DNA from: Pseudaquabacterium inlustre
GTDB taxonomy: Bacteria; Pseudomonadota; Gammaproteobacteria; Burkholderiales; Burkholderiaceae_C
Assembly: GCF_038066595.1 (NCBI RefSeq)
Contig: NZ_JBBUTH010000003.1
Coordinates: 248,001 to 312,000 of the forward strand
Direction: 5' to 3'
Length of the DNA: 64,000 bases
The notes beneath the pieces are model-generated. The model ran no database searches, was not told where the DNA came from, and worked only from the letters and a program-made list of their open reading frames with translations. Every line of letters starts with the position of its first letter. Position 1 is the stretch's first letter. A program made the position numbers and the translations under genes. Positions 63,864-64,000 of the stretch are shown piece by piece.

Positions 63864-63867
<4 letters not shown>
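63163..63867 (+). CDS. rnc: Ribonuclease III
   Basis: 234-aa double-strand-specific endonuclease for rRNA processing. The signature ERLEFLGDAVL holds Glu40 and Asp44; the second acidic cluster is in ILADAMEALIGATYLDGG near residue 113. A dsRNA-binding domain covers about 155-225 (DAKTELQEWLQ, EQEAARRMLARL). ATG 63163 gives the standard N-terminus. It overlaps era by ATGA. Confidence 0.96.

Positions 63868-64000
<133 letters not shown>

Overview
The window looks like a high-GC Burkholderiales chromosome, most like the Rubrivivax/Leptothrix/Sphaerotilaceae group (inference). The gene order rpmF-plsX-fabH-fabD-fabG-acpP-fabF-rpoE-rseA-rseB-mucD-lepA-lepB-rnc-era is typical of Betaproteobacteria, and the flanking genes are very GC-rich. 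Core housekeeping genes bracket about 43 kb of cell-surface polysaccharide genes. No tRNA, rRNA, CRISPR array, insertion sequence or prophage gene was recognised.

Layout. (1) 1-1213, minus: 5' part of lysS. (2) 1299-12940, plus, very GC-rich and tightly overlapped: wlbABC-type genes for a 2,3-diacetamido-2,3-dideoxy-glucuronic acid nucleotide, a Wzx-like flippase, an acyltransferase, two GT4 glycosyltransferases, a methyltransferase, a DegT aminotransferase, a PglC-like phosphoglycosyl transferase and a membrane-bound UDP-GlcNAc 4,6-dehydratase. (3) 42242 down to 12945, minus, visibly lower GC: Wza-like OPX, kinase-less Wzz-like PCP, AsnB-type amidotransferase, eight recognisable glycosyltransferases before the fnl genes plus the WbuB-like one, VioA-like aminotransferase with an acyltransferase, a decayed acyltransferase, Wzx, UDP-xylose synthase, two FkbM methyltransferases, a Wzy-like polymerase, two OafA/SGNH acyltransferases and the fnlABC-wbuB module for L-FucNAc. 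(4) 42381-43472, plus: WecA/WbpL-like initiating transferase, divergent from wza. (5) 43474-44959, minus: rfbD-rfbC. (6) 45109-64000: DEAD-box helicase, RsmI-like methyltransferase, Maf, YceD, L32, fatty-acid synthesis, the sigma-E operon, lepA-lepB-rnc and the start of era.

How the genes work together. Regions 2-5 are best read as a Wzx/Wzy-dependent surface polysaccharide system, or two neighbouring ones. Nucleotide sugars (diacetamido-uronate, 4-amino-4,6-dideoxy sugars, L-FucNAc, xylose, rhamnose) are made and loaded on undecaprenyl phosphate. Glycosyltransferases assemble the unit, acyl- and methyltransferases decorate it, and Wzx, Wzy, Wzz and Wza flip, polymerise, size and export it. 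Several precursor enzymes are not in the window (UDP-GlcNAc and UDP-Glc 6-dehydrogenases, RmlA, RmlB), so the pathway must draw on genes elsewhere.

Main points for a second look: a compact candidate sRNA or attenuator with a strong intrinsic terminator in the mucD-lepA gap; three GC hairpins in the rnc leader; an O-acyltransferase decayed by internal deletions and a frameshift; a sharp composition and strand break at 12.94 kb; and an export pair without a tyrosine kinase or lipobox.
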